A DNA stretch of 42,365 bases, from positions 1 through 42,365 of the forward strand of contig NZ_FQTP01000005.1 of NCBI RefSeq assembly GCF_900128515.1, written 5' to 3'. The DNA comes from Bathymodiolus heckerae thiotrophic gill symbiont (GTDB taxonomy: Bacteria > Pseudomonadota > Gammaproteobacteria > PS1 > Pseudothioglobaceae). A program made the position numbers and the translations under genes. Each line of letters opens with the position of its first letter. Positions within the stretch are counted from its first letter, which is position 1. The notes beneath the pieces are model-generated. The model did not search any database. It was not told where the DNA came from and saw nothing but the letters and a program-made list of their open reading frames with translations. Shown here piece after piece: positions 16,469 to 25,352 of the stretch.

Positions 16469-18388
16469 TCAAAACGATTGCGGACTGCCAGTCGTACAGA
16501 TTAGATCCTGTGCGGCTTGTCTGAGTGATTGCATCATAGTTGAGGCTGTGCCAAATTCATTAAGGCATGAACACTGGGTAATCACTTGTTCGCCTTGTTC
16601 GTTTGGACAAATGCTTTGGTTTTCACCCGTGCATTTACGATAAAGTGTCTCCCATTCCTGTCCTGTTTTACTGCTAACTGGGCCTTGTCCTGAGACGCTG
16701 ACTTTATCCTTGATGCGTTTAGTTTTACAAGCATTGCTACAGCTACTGATTTTAATATCGGGCAAGTCAAATGTAGCTGAGGTGGTAACACCATCAACAA
16801 TATCACTATAACCCTGAGTTGTAGCTGAATCTTGAACACTAGCATTGCGCGCTATTGCCTCATCAAAATTTAAATCAATATTCGTCTTACATTCATATTC
16901 TCGATCAACACGCCACCAGTTGCGCTTAAGATTTAGATCACAACTATCGCCACCAACTTGTCTTTGAGTAGCAATAGGTGTCTTACCTGTTGGATGGTAG
17001 TTTTTATAAGTCTGCACACCATCAATGGTTTCATTTTTTAAAGTGCATTTTTTATCTTGCTCAACTGTTTCACAAGAATTTGATAGCCACTCTTGATCAA
17101 GTGCACACGACTCATCAACGAAAACCTGTGCATAAGCATAACCTTCGCCACCACCTGAAATTTGCACATCAACTGTAAAATCAATTTTTCCCTGCTGTTT
17201 AATTAAATTAGTAAAGTTAGTATTGGGTGAGGTATTCCACGAAGTAGACCATTCACATCGAGATCCACTTGGTATGGTTTGGCCATCCCAGTTAGGATAT
17301 GGGTGTGCATAGATTTTTTGATTATTGGCCGCAACTCTAATCCAGTCATCCCAGCGAGCATTAACCAGTGTTGCCTGAGATATGCGCTCAGGCATATTAA
17401 CAAAGAAAGATACCTTTTGGTGTTGAACATTGCAATGTCCGTCCCAATAGTTATCACCTACTCTACCGAGCACCAATTCTAAGCAACCATCACCCGCACA
17501 ACGGTGAATGCCACCTGTGCCACCGTTATAACTAATAATATCTTCTAGCTGAATGTTTTGATAACTGGTATGACGCGCAATCGAACAGCTTTTTGAAGTG
17601 GTGATAGACTTTTTAGCCGCAGGCGAATTAGCAATTAACTGATAAACACCGTCTGTATTATTAGCCAAACTGCTAGATTCACTCTCTATATTTTGTGGAT
17701 TTTGATAATAACTGGCCATCTGTGTGGCATTACCATCGCCACAACCAACAAGTTTTTGACCATAAAATCGTGCAATTGGACCTGTAGTTTGTGCGCCACT
17801 AATCTGATACTGCGGATTGTTTTTTGCTAAAGCGATGGCGGCACTTGAGCCAAGATCCGAAACAATTGAAGATATAATGCGTGTTGATTTAGATGTATCA
17901 CCACATGATCCATTAATACAATAGCAACCGCCAAGATTGCCAATACCTGTCTCAATCAAAGATAGATTGTCGTTTTGAGCATCCCATTTGTAGCCAGAAC
18001 AGTTATCCCACGTTCCAGCATCACAGCTAATCAGTCCTGTTGTGCAAATGCCACTCACTGGCTTTGGAAAATTCTGAACTTGATCAATATTCCCATCAAG
18101 ATCCTTATCTCTTGAGAACTGCAATAAAGATAGATCGCCACTTGTTCCCGCTTGAGCGAATACTTGTAAAAAAGCATTAGAGGTTGGGCAAGATAAATTA
18201 ACATCAAACGTGGTGCCGTTTGGTGTGCTTATCTGCTCATTGCCTAACGTTGGATTCATATATCCACTGGCAAAATCTTTAGCATTAGTTGGAATACCTT
18301 GAATTGACTGCGCTGTAAACTCTTGCACACTAATTGTTGGTGTGGCAAGTGCATTTAAACTCAGCAAAAATAAGGCAATCAGTTTCAT
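16469..18388 (-). CDS. TraN-like exported protein, N-terminal TraN half
   Basis: The 639 residues begin with a signal peptide (MKLIALFLLSLNALA) and are rich in Cys, Gly and Asn. The middle and end resemble the N-terminal half of TraN: paired CEWSTSW and CALDQEWLSNSCE segments, CTLKNETIDGVQTYKNYHP, then NWWRVDREYEC. The C-terminal TraN signature is missing here but is present in the 472-residue protein at 13074-14492. The start overlaps the traC stop by 4 bases. It is probably a periplasmic or outer-membrane component of mating-pair contact. The TraN relationship is moderately sure; the split is an inference. Confidence 0.7.
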   Translation of the reverse strand: MKLIALFLLSLNALATPTISVQEFTAQSIQGIPTNAKDFASGYMNPTLGNEQISTPNGTTFDVNLSCPTSNAFLQVFAQAGTSGDLSLLQFSRDKDLDGNIDQVQNFPKPVSGICTTGLISCDAGTWDNCSGYKWDAQNDNLSLIETGIGNLGGCYCINGSCGDTSKSTRIISSIVSDLGSSAAIALAKNNPQYQISGAQTTGPIARFYGQKLVGCGDGNATQMASYYQNPQNIESESSSLANNTDGVYQLIANSPAAKKSITTSKSCSIARHTSYQNIQLEDIISYNGGTGGIHRCAGDGCLELVLGRVGDNYWDGHCNVQHQKVSFFVNMPERISQATLVNARWDDWIRVAANNQKIYAHPYPNWDGQTIPSGSRCEWSTSWNTSPNTNFTNLIKQQGKIDFTVDVQISGGGEGYAYAQVFVDESCALDQEWLSNSCETVEQDKKCTLKNETIDGVQTYKNYHPTGKTPIATQRQVGGDSCDLNLKRNWWRVDREYECKTNIDLNFDEAIARNASVQDSATTQGYSDIVDGVTTSATFDLPDIKISSCSNACKTKRIKDKVSVSGQGPVSSKTGQEWETLYRKCTGENQSICPNEQGEQVITQCSCLNEFGTASTMMQSLRQAAQDLICTTGSPQSF

Positions 18389-20862
18389 TTATTTAATCCT
18401 CTCTTAGAGGCGAATTTTTCTAAAACTTCGTCAATTGGCAGGCCTTCGTCTATATAAGAATCAATCTCTGCAACTTCGTTAGCATCAGTGGTTGCAACCG
18501 CATAACCATACTCTCCAAGCATTAATCTAGAGACACCAACACCGCCTGGAGTGTCCATAAAGATCTCGCTATAATGCGGACGGTTGGATTTAATGCCTTT
18601 GAGCAATTTGGCACTAAAATCATCTAAAGTGATTACACCTTGTTTTAAAGCTTTTTCATAGTCGCCACTTTCAAGATAGAATTTAAAAGCGGCATTGTTA
18701 TTCATCACCTCTCCAACACGGCCAAATAATTGTGTGTCTAAAATTGATTGGAATATCGTACCGAATGATCCGTTATATTTACGCGCACGACGATAGCCAT
18801 CCTCCACCACTTTAGCAAGACGTTGCGACGATCCAAACATGAATGCTACCTCATCAAAGATAGATATTTTCTTTTCACTGCGATCGCCCTGGTACATTTC
18901 TTGAGTCATCATGTTAATCATCTGCAATGAGACAACTTTCATCAGTGCTGGCTTAGAACTGAGTGATTCTAACTCAAGTACAACAAACGGGTTATCTTGC
19001 CAAGTGTTTTCACTCTCGCTATTGAATAAATAGCCATATTCACCTTTTGAAGTAAACTCACATAAAGTAAAAGCCATTTCTTTGGCGCGATTATATAACG
19101 ATTCTGGAATTGCTGTTTTATTATTAGAAAATTCATTTAAATTGTTTAAATAATGCTGGATAAAATCAATACTATCTTTAACAATACCGCGTGCTACAGC
19201 CTCTTTTACAGCGTGCATAAGTAGCCCTGTTTCCTCACCTGTAAGTTTGCCATCCTCGGTATTTGAATACACCATCTCGCCAAGTACCATGGTGATGGTT
19301 TCAAGATCATGCTCTTTATCTACCTCATCATAGTCATCATTATTTAACTCTTCATATTGTTTATTTAGATTGTGTGGTGTTTGGAACGGGTTAAGGTTAA
19401 TGCTGTTATCAGCAATATCAATATAAACACCATCAAACAAACTGGCTATTTTTTTATAGCTGCCGCCAATATCGTTGATTCTAATTTTTGCACCAGCAGC
19501 AAAATAATTCGCAAGCAAATGAATAATTAAAAACGACTTGCCCGATCCTGAATTTGCACAACATAAAAAATTATGATTATTAGCGCCTTTTGAATATAAA
19601 TCCAACCCTTGTACCTGTCCTTTTCTACCAACAAATGGCACAATAGGCAAGCCAAACCCTTTGTAGTCTGCTTGAATTGGCAATTGAGCCGCGATAGACT
19701 CGCTTTTAGCAATAAAGTGACGATCCAAAAATCCAATGTTTCTATTTTTCTTACCCAAATATAGACCAAATGGTAAAGACTGTAAAAACACAATGTGCTT
19801 AATGGTGTTTTCTTGCTGCATCAAAAAGCCTTGCGCTTCCCATAGGCGAATAGCTTTAGTGCTAGAGGCTGACAGTTCATTTTCAGAATCAGAAAAAATC
19901 ACCATAGACGGTATAAATTTCAAATAATGGTCTTTGTTAATACCCTTTACTGCACTATCCAAAATAGAAATCCGATCAGCAATATTATTTTTTTGCTTGG
20001 CACCCATTCTTTGAAGATTTGCCATTTCTGATTTAAGTTGCAATTCACGGCTCACCTTATCTAATAAAATATTACATGACCAAATAAAACGTGAAGATAT
20101 TTGATTCATGTCTCCCATGCCGCCTTTATATTCACCCGTTAATTGACTGATTTGTTCACTGGTTAATCCTTCTTTATTCATCTGATCAGGAAAAGTTTTA
20201 GGCGTAATAACACTAATAAATTCATCATTAATTTTGATAAACTTTTTATGACTAAAGTCGATGGTAGTGTCAGCAAAAATAGCTTGTTTTGCAATTGGCT
20301 TCAACTCATCATAATGGGTTTGATTGTTTTTTGAGCCATTGAGAAGTTGACGTGCTAGTGATAGTAATTGCGAAGGATCGGCAACACTAGGATTTAATCC
20401 TGCGCCCGCCAGAGCTTCTGTAAACGCCGATATAGACATTTTATCCAGACTATTTTGAGTCTTTAACGCAACAAATAAACGAAAGTTTTTTAATTTATTA
20501 CCCTTGGTTTTGGCTTGATACTTATCTGGATTTTGTAAAAACTTTGTGTGATAATCGCTCATTTTTTGCGTCAAAGGTGTTTGCCTAATGTCACCTGCTT
20601 TAACCTGATCGCAATGATTAGTGATATTGGTATCAGCAAATAAAATAAACTGTAATACTGCGCCTTTGCCATAATCTTGCTTGATCATTGATGTCAGTGT
20701 ATTAATAGATTTATCACCTGAAAAATACAGTGAAGAACACTCAAATAAATAACCATGAGTATCATCCGTATTGATAAATACTTGATTATCAGTGTCATAA
20801 GCAAGCCAAGGCAGATAGTCTGACAATTTGTCACGTTGTAAGTCTGAGTTAAATTGTTTCAT
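18385..20862 (-). CDS. traC: TraC, VirB4-type conjugation ATPase
   Basis: TraC powers pilus assembly from the inner membrane face. The 825-residue protein has the TraC N-terminal domain (DYLPWLAYD, DNQVFINTD), then Walker A ANSGSGKS with K442 and Walker B KISIFDEVAFM. The RRARKYNGSFGTIFQS stretch and the TPGGVGVSRLMLGE-type C-terminal region follow. The length is normal for F-like TraC. The gene follows traV closely and overlaps the TraN-like gene by 4 bases. Confidence 0.96.
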   Translation of the reverse strand: MKQFNSDLQRDKLSDYLPWLAYDTDNQVFINTDDTHGYLFECSSLYFSGDKSINTLTSMIKQDYGKGAVLQFILFADTNITNHCDQVKAGDIRQTPLTQKMSDYHTKFLQNPDKYQAKTKGNKLKNFRLFVALKTQNSLDKMSISAFTEALAGAGLNPSVADPSQLLSLARQLLNGSKNNQTHYDELKPIAKQAIFADTTIDFSHKKFIKINDEFISVITPKTFPDQMNKEGLTSEQISQLTGEYKGGMGDMNQISSRFIWSCNILLDKVSRELQLKSEMANLQRMGAKQKNNIADRISILDSAVKGINKDHYLKFIPSMVIFSDSENELSASSTKAIRLWEAQGFLMQQENTIKHIVFLQSLPFGLYLGKKNRNIGFLDRHFIAKSESIAAQLPIQADYKGFGLPIVPFVGRKGQVQGLDLYSKGANNHNFLCCANSGSGKSFLIIHLLANYFAAGAKIRINDIGGSYKKIASLFDGVYIDIADNSINLNPFQTPHNLNKQYEELNNDDYDEVDKEHDLETITMVLGEMVYSNTEDGKLTGEETGLLMHAVKEAVARGIVKDSIDFIQHYLNNLNEFSNNKTAIPESLYNRAKEMAFTLCEFTSKGEYGYLFNSESENTWQDNPFVVLELESLSSKPALMKVVSLQMINMMTQEMYQGDRSEKKISIFDEVAFMFGSSQRLAKVVEDGYRRARKYNGSFGTIFQSILDTQLFGRVGEVMNNNAAFKFYLESGDYEKALKQGVITLDDFSAKLLKGIKSNRPHYSEIFMDTPGGVGVSRLMLGEYGYAVATTDANEVAEIDSYIDEGLPIDEVLEKFASKRGLNK

Positions 20863-20871
20863 TTTTTAGCC

Positions 20872-21384
20872 CTACTTGAATAAATTAAGTGAATTTGATG
20901 GTTGCTGATTAGGCGCATATCCGTCCAGCGTCCAGCGTGGCAACTCTTCAATATAGTAAATGTGGCGCGCCTCATTCCAAACTTTTGAATCATTAGATCG
21001 GTACGGTAGAATCAACACTCTTTGCACTACTGCTGGCGCTAAAATTGGCATCTCTTTTTGGTCAACTAGTTTTTGCATTTTTTGATAAATGGCAGATTGG
21101 TAAGACTCTTTGTCAGCTTTAGAAGATCTAAGTTTTGATATATCAGCTATTTTGTCGTTGTTAGCACTCCAAAACAAATTATCAGTAGCATCTTCAACTT
21201 CTCCATTAACTTTTTTACCACCTTGATCAATACCAGTTATTGCTTCTTCGTAAGCTTTGTCAATAGGTAGGCACTTTCCTAAATTATTAAATTTACAAGA
21301 TGATTCTTCCTGGTAAGGCATCACCGAACAACTTTGAACAAGTAGTGTCGTTAATACCATAATGGCAATATTTAAATGTTTCAT
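20872..21384 (-). CDS. traV: TraV, outer-membrane lipoprotein of the transfer channel
   Basis: TraV is the VirB7-like lipoprotein that anchors the TraK-TraB core to the outer membrane. The lipobox is LVQSC with Cys19, and it is followed by the TraV pair of cysteines in CKFNNLGKC and the AYEEA segment. The remaining residues include RVLILPYRSND and end in a Pro/Asn-rich tail. The gene starts directly at the traB stop, and traC follows after nine bases, which is the standard traB-traV-traC order. Confidence 0.9.
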   Translation of the reverse strand: MKHLNIAIMVLTTLLVQSCSVMPYQEESSCKFNNLGKCLPIDKAYEEAITGIDQGGKKVNGEVEDATDNLFWSANNDKIADISKLRSSKADKESYQSAIYQKMQKLVDQKEMPILAPAVVQRVLILPYRSNDSKVWNEARHIYYIEELPRWTLDGYAPNQQPSNSLNLFK

Positions 21385-22548
21385 TTATAGATCCTGTAGT
21401 TTAAGTTCAACCAATTCAGTAATAACAACTGATAATCGTTTAGCGGCACCCACTTCAATAACAGGTGAAGACTGCTTGGCTAGTTGTAGAAATAATGAGC
21501 GTATGTCTTTTGCCCCTGAAGAGATACCACCACCTAGTGCAGCATCAGACAAGTTATCTCTAGGTGTGGTATTGACTTGTCCTAGAGAAGACACACTTGT
21601 AGTTTGTGCAGCATTTGTTAGTGCGCCACCAATACCTTCAAACACACCAGCTAGTACACTTCTTGCCAATAATGACCCTGCTCGATGAATAGGCTGGCCT
21701 TTGATACCGCGTTTACCATCTCCATCTTGAACGTAGCCCTTAATTTTTTCAAAAATAACACTTTTTCCAGCAATATCAATACAACTCAAACTCACAAGTT
21801 TGGCATCAACTCTATGGGTTGCAAGATTGCCATAACCCTCTGCAACCACAAAACAACCCTTAAGATTAGCTTTAACTTCATTAGGCAATACCGCAGGTGC
21901 TTGTACACGTATCATCATCGGTTCTGGCGTGTCATTTGTACCTTCAATAGTCATTGCGTCCATTCCTGTAAGTAGGAATCCTGTCATAAAACTCGGTGTA
22001 AGTTTAAATACTCTTTTTTTTTGATTTTCAATATCGGTCGTTGCCTTACTGGTTGTTAGTTTTTCATAAGACTCATGCACGATGCCACCTATCCATTGTG
22101 GTTGCATATTGATAAGTGGCTGATTGCCAGAGTCTTGAAAGCTTTGTATTGGCGACCCTCTTGCTGGTGGTGGTGGAAAAGACGCGCTTTCAGAGTTTGA
22201 AAATGTTTTAGTATCTGAATTGTCAATAATATCATTGGCATTAGACATGGTTGCAAACTCAAACATTTTTTTCAAATCTTGATTGGCTTTTTGAGTTTCT
22301 TTAAGTGTGGCTTTTAATTCATTCAACTCATCAGTCATATCATTTTCAAAAATTTCACCATTGGTGATTTGAACACTTGATATTTGTTTTTTATCCTGCT
22401 CGATTGTTGTTTTAACAATCTCCTCACTTTGAGTTCCCCATGCTATGTAGAAAATCAATATAATAGTTAAACCTACACCTAACTGCTTTAAACGCAATTG
22501 TTTGGTTTTGTCTAAATTTTCAAAATTGGCTTTAATATCCTCAAACAT
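21385..22548 (-). CDS. traB: TraB, VirB10-type channel scaffold protein
   Basis: The 387-residue protein has one membrane helix (about residues 24-40), a coiled-coil stretch (ELNELKATLKETQKANQDLKK), a Pro-rich linker, and the TrbI/VirB10 domain. Visible TraB features are the FKLTPSFMTGFLLTGMDA start of the barrel, EPMMIRVQAPAVLPN, KGCFVVAEGYGNLATHRVDAKLVSLSC and the IKGYVQDGDGKRGI segment. TraB spans inner to outer membrane and joins TraK and TraV. It lies between traK (1 base) and traV. Confidence 0.95.
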   Translation of the reverse strand: MFEDIKANFENLDKTKQLRLKQLGVGLTIILIFYIAWGTQSEEIVKTTIEQDKKQISSVQITNGEIFENDMTDELNELKATLKETQKANQDLKKMFEFATMSNANDIIDNSDTKTFSNSESASFPPPPARGSPIQSFQDSGNQPLINMQPQWIGGIVHESYEKLTTSKATTDIENQKKRVFKLTPSFMTGFLLTGMDAMTIEGTNDTPEPMMIRVQAPAVLPNEVKANLKGCFVVAEGYGNLATHRVDAKLVSLSCIDIAGKSVIFEKIKGYVQDGDGKRGIKGQPIHRAGSLLARSVLAGVFEGIGGALTNAAQTTSVSSLGQVNTTPRDNLSDAALGGGISSGAKDIRSLFLQLAKQSSPVIEVGAAKRLSVVITELVELKLQDL

Positions 22549-22549
22549 A

Positions 22550-23281
22550 CTAATTTCCTCTATCTAAAACAAGATGTAAATACGTGTAGTTTTTAGCTTT
22601 ATTCAACTGCTGATCATCTAATGAAATCGCTCTAATATTCCCAGATCCAAGCTTGGTATTAATAAAATCTTTTTCACTTAGACTGGCCTCTTTATTTGAA
22701 GTTATTACAAAGCGTTTAATTTGATAATTCGTGCCAGCAACATTGGTTTCATTGAGCAGCTTAAGCTGTAGATCGCCTAAGTAGATTTTTTCATCTAAAC
22801 TGATCTTTTGATTGAAAGACTGGTCACGTGATTGTTTAATTAAGTCCAGCAACACTTGCTCATTGGATTTATTTTCATTGCTTGTTTTATTGCTTTTGGC
22901 TGTAATTTTTAGCTCTGGCAATTGCAACTGAATAACCTGAGTTTCCATTGGCTGTGGATCTAACACCAGCTGATAATATTCGTCTGCACAAATAATGCCG
23001 AAACTTACTTTAGCACTAATAATCTTGCGCTCAACACCATCATCTAATTGCTGAAAATTAATAATTGTATTTTTATTATTTTTATGTGTTGTGTGAATCA
23101 ATCCAGTACCTGCAACATAATCTACTGCACTAATTTGACCGTGTACACATTTGAGTCGTGTCATATCCGTACTTGATACAGGTACTACAGTCGTAATCTC
23201 TGGCATCACCACAATGGCTGAAGCGTTATTCATTAAAACGTACAGTAGCCCAATTCCAATGATTGTCTTGATGTTATTCAT
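22550..23281 (-). CDS. traK: TraK, VirB9-like secretin component of the transfer channel
   Basis: I start this gene at the ATG at 23281: it gives a good signal peptide (MNNIKTIIGIGLLYVLMNNASA) and has AAGGAAG ahead of it inside the end of traE, whereas an upstream in-frame ATG at 23338 yields an unlikely leader. The mature protein, about 220 residues, has the TraK layout of an N-terminal beta domain (VVPVSSTDMTRLKC) and a later segment with NTKLGSGNIRAISLDDQQL. TraK forms the outer ring with TraB and TraV. It overlaps traE by 8 bases. Confidence 0.88.
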   Translation of the reverse strand: MNNIKTIIGIGLLYVLMNNASAIVVMPEITTVVPVSSTDMTRLKCVHGQISAVDYVAGTGLIHTTHKNNKNTIINFQQLDDGVERKIISAKVSFGIICADEYYQLVLDPQPMETQVIQLQLPELKITAKSNKTSNENKSNEQVLLDLIKQSRDQSFNQKISLDEKIYLGDLQLKLLNETNVAGTNYQIKRFVITSNKEASLSEKDFINTKLGSGNIRAISLDDQQLNKAKNYTYLHLVLDRGN

Positions 23282-23837
23282 AGTTTTCTTCCTTAATTGA
23301 AGTAATAGTAAACAGCGCATTGTCAATACGATAACCAATGGTTAGTGTTTTTCGTTGTGGCTGCTTTTTGCCTGAGTTTGTCCATCTGGTTGCACCACCC
23401 TTAATAAAGATTTGCTGCGTTTTACGATTAATATCTGTTTTAGTGACATTAAATGTATAAGCATTTCGACTATAACGTTGTATTTGCGTAGCCTCATCTT
23501 TTAACTGCTGCTTGATTGACTCGTGGCTTGATGGATGTACCAGTTCTAATAATTTGGCAAAATTTAATTTAACATTTGACGGGGTGACATTATTTTTAAG
23601 TTGCGCAGCGTACAAACCAAAATCAACCAAATACTCATCACTAGCATCCACACTTGAGACCCAAAACTGACTGGATTGATTTAGGGTTTTGACGATAATT
23701 TTTTCATTATTTTTAATCGATTCAATAGAGCTGTAATTAAAAATACTAATCAGTAAAAACACCACGAAACTTCCGCGCAGTAGATTGACTTCTTGCTTCT
23801 TTAGTGCGTTAGTCGTTTGTAATAAATTTAAATTCAT
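23274..23837 (-). CDS. traE: TraE, VirB5/VirB8-like pilus assembly protein
   Basis: The 187-residue protein has a single membrane helix near residues 20-38 (LRGSFVVFLLISIFNYS) and a periplasmic domain with the TraE pattern: VSSVDASDEYLVDFGLYAAQL, then a C-terminal TLTIGYRIDNALFTITSIKE. TraE is an inner-membrane protein needed for pilus assembly and lies between traL and traK as in F and SXT-like elements. The gap from traL is only three bases. Confidence 0.92.
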   Translation of the reverse strand: MNLNLLQTTNALKKQEVNLLRGSFVVFLLISIFNYSSIESIKNNEKIIVKTLNQSSQFWVSSVDASDEYLVDFGLYAAQLKNNVTPSNVKLNFAKLLELVHPSSHESIKQQLKDEATQIQRYSRNAYTFNVTKTDINRKTQQIFIKGGATRWTNSGKKQPQRKTLTIGYRIDNALFTITSIKEENYE

Positions 23838-23840
23838 ATT

Positions 23841-24104
23841 TTATTGTTTAAAGTAAAGTGTTTTGGCGCTTGGGTACATGCTTACATTGTCCATTTGAAC
23901 CGAATAAAGCAAATGCCTTAAAAATCCTCTAGATCTTTGTTGCTTGGTTTTGTAATAGACAATGAATAAAGGCACTGTAATCCATAGCGTTGAAAAAGAA
24001 ACGTAAAGCGCCAAGGAATAAACAATCATCAACATCGGTATATCGTCTGCATCAAGTCCCAGCACTCGATGTTTTGAGTGTAGCTCGTTTGAAAAATAAT
24101 ACAT
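23841..24104 (-). CDS. traL: TraL, small inner-membrane conjugation protein
   Basis: The 87-residue product has an LDADDIP motif and one hydrophobic hairpin (MLMIVYSLALYVSFSTLWITVPLFIVYY), followed by KTKQQRSRGFLRHLLY and a short tail ending PSAKTLYFKQ. This is the standard TraL form, a VirB3-like inner-membrane protein. The gene is two bases after traA and three before traE. Confidence 0.9.
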   Translation of the reverse strand: MYYFSNELHSKHRVLGLDADDIPMLMIVYSLALYVSFSTLWITVPLFIVYYKTKQQRSRGFLRHLLYSVQMDNVSMYPSAKTLYFKQ

Positions 24105-24106
24105 TC

Positions 24107-24445
24107 TTATAAAAACGAAGTAACCATGCCAAGAGAGGTTGTTACAGTGTCTAGTTTTGCACCGATAAACGCAGCAACTAATGTTGTTCCAGCAATAACA
24201 TAACTACCTTTCATAGCAGCAACAGCCGCACCAAGTGTCATAGCAGCACCAACGGCAAAGCCTACACCACCTTTTGAGAGTTTATTAATCACCACATCAT
24301 AAGCATCGTATAAAAAATCAGTTGTGGCTGTTGGCGCTGTAAATGCACTCGCATCAACACTGGCCAACATTAAGGTAGCACCTAAAGCAATGTAACCTTT
24401 ATTATTGTTTAAAAATTGGTTTGTTTTTTGTAGTTGTTTTTTCAT
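24107..24445 (-). CDS. traA: TraA, F-type pilin precursor
   Basis: The precursor has 112 residues with a long leader typical of F pilin. A cleavage site is likely after DASA (residue 34), leaving about 78 residues, close to the 70 of F pilin. The mature part has two hydrophobic helices separated by a short basic loop (AAMKGSYVIAG). It is polymerised with phospholipid into the sex pilus. The ribosome site AGGAAA lies ten bases before the start. The 97 bases before the gene may hold the main tra promoter, but I see no convincing promoter hexamers. Confidence 0.88.
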   Translation of the reverse strand: MKKQLQKTNQFLNNNKGYIALGATLMLASVDASAFTAPTATTDFLYDAYDVVINKLSKGGVGFAVGAAMTLGAAVAAMKGSYVIAGTTLVAAFIGAKLDTVTTSLGMVTSFL

Positions 24446-24542
24446 TTTATTGTTTCCTGTAAGGTTTATTTTTTTGGTTATCTAGCCTCATCAAAAAAGA
24501 CTATCTTTAATCATTCTTGATAAAATCCAAATTCGTTATTGT

Positions 24543-24818
24543 TTATTTGTTAACAGTTTCTTTAAGTTGTTTGCCCGCTTTAAAAGCAGCAACCTTAGAG
24601 GCTTTGATTTGAATCTCTACACCTGTTTGTGGATTACGCCCTGTACGAGCTGCTCGATCTCTGACTAAAAACGTGCCAAAGCCGATAAGCTGCACACTTT
24701 CACCTTTAGACATTGCACTTGTAATAGTACTGGTTGTTGCATTAAGCGCCTTGCCTGCATCTGCCTTGGTTAAGCCTGTTTGCGTTGCGATTGCTTCTAT
24801 TAAATCTGATTTGTTCAT
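24543..24818 (-). CDS. hup: HU-family histone-like DNA-binding protein
   Basis: The 91-residue protein is a standard HU/IHF fold: [22 protein letters not shown], the [15 protein letters not shown] core, the RNPQTGVEI arm tip whose proline intercalates into DNA, and [11 protein letters not shown] at the end. It lies between a small exported protein and the pilin gene. On conjugative elements such proteins can compact the plasmid and assist oriT or origin folding, or reduce the burden on the host. Confidence 0.96.
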   Translation of the reverse strand: MNKSDLIEAIATQTGLTKADAGKALNATTSTITSAMSKGESVQLIGFGTFLVRDRAARTGRNPQTGVEIQIKASKVAAFKAGKQLKETVNK

Positions 24819-24851
24819 TTTGTTTTCCTTGTTATTGTTACTGATTGTGTT

Positions 24852-25163
24852 CTAGTTAATTGGTCGCTTAAACCATAAGCTCTTTAAACCATCTTGCCCA
24901 GTAGGCTCATCGTGTATGTACTCCCATCCAAGCTTACCCATCTCATTTAGTCGCTTGGTTTTGGTTTTATTCACCCAAATCTTGATGTCTCCAAAGCTCT
25001 GACGTCTGTCCACATCTTCTTTTTCATATTTTTCAAATATCTTAATGACAATATATTCATATTTTTGCAATGCGTTAGCAGTTGTACTAGTCATACCAAG
25101 TGTTAGTAAAACCACCCCTGTTGCTAGCGTTTTTTTGATGTTTTTTCTATTCATTTTCATCAC
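24852..25163 (-). CDS. Small exported protein, DUF4177-like
   Basis: A signal peptide (cut near ANA, residue 31) precedes about 70 residues with the pattern KYEYIVIKI, a charged middle, LNEMGKLGWEYI and a final WFKRP. This resembles DUF4177, a small domain of unknown function often ending in FKR. No cysteines are seen in the mature part. The gene stands between a 42-codon gene and HU and may mark the beginning of the pilin-proximal operon. The biological role is unknown. Confidence 0.65.
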   Translation of the reverse strand: MMKMNRKNIKKTLATGVVLLTLGMTSTTANALQKYEYIVIKIFEKYEKEDVDRRQSFGDIKIWVNKTKTKRLNEMGKLGWEYIHDEPTGQDGLKSLWFKRPIN

Positions 25164-25222
25164 TCCTTTTGTTGTTAAAATATCCGTCTGTATCTATTTA
25201 AAAAATATTACTTATACCTAAA

Positions 25223-25351
25223 TCAAACTTCGATGTTGCTTACTTCTAAAATTTGCTTAATAAAATTAGCATTATTCGGCTTATCTTTTAATTGATCTAG
25301 AATGTAATCTAAATTGCTTTGATGATATTCATCTATGCTGTAGTCACTCAT
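25223..25351 (-). CDS. 42-residue acidic microprotein behind dsbC
   Basis: The ATG at 25351 is preceded at nine bases by AGGAG, which lies inside the last codons of the DsbC-like gene. An ATG three codons upstream is too close to that site. The product begins MSDYSIDEYHQSNLDYILDQ and ends with a predicted helix (NFIKQILEVSNIEV). It has no signal peptide or cysteine. I see no known family. The ribosome site and direct coupling to the upstream stop codon support translation. Confidence 0.5.
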   Translation of the reverse strand: MSDYSIDEYHQSNLDYILDQLKDKPNNANFIKQILEVSNIEV

Positions 25352-25352
25352 A

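Noticed and set aside
22550-23338. A longer traK beginning at 23338
   Set aside because: The extra 19 residues overlap traE deeply and spoil the signal peptide, while the ATG at 23281 has a good ribosome site.
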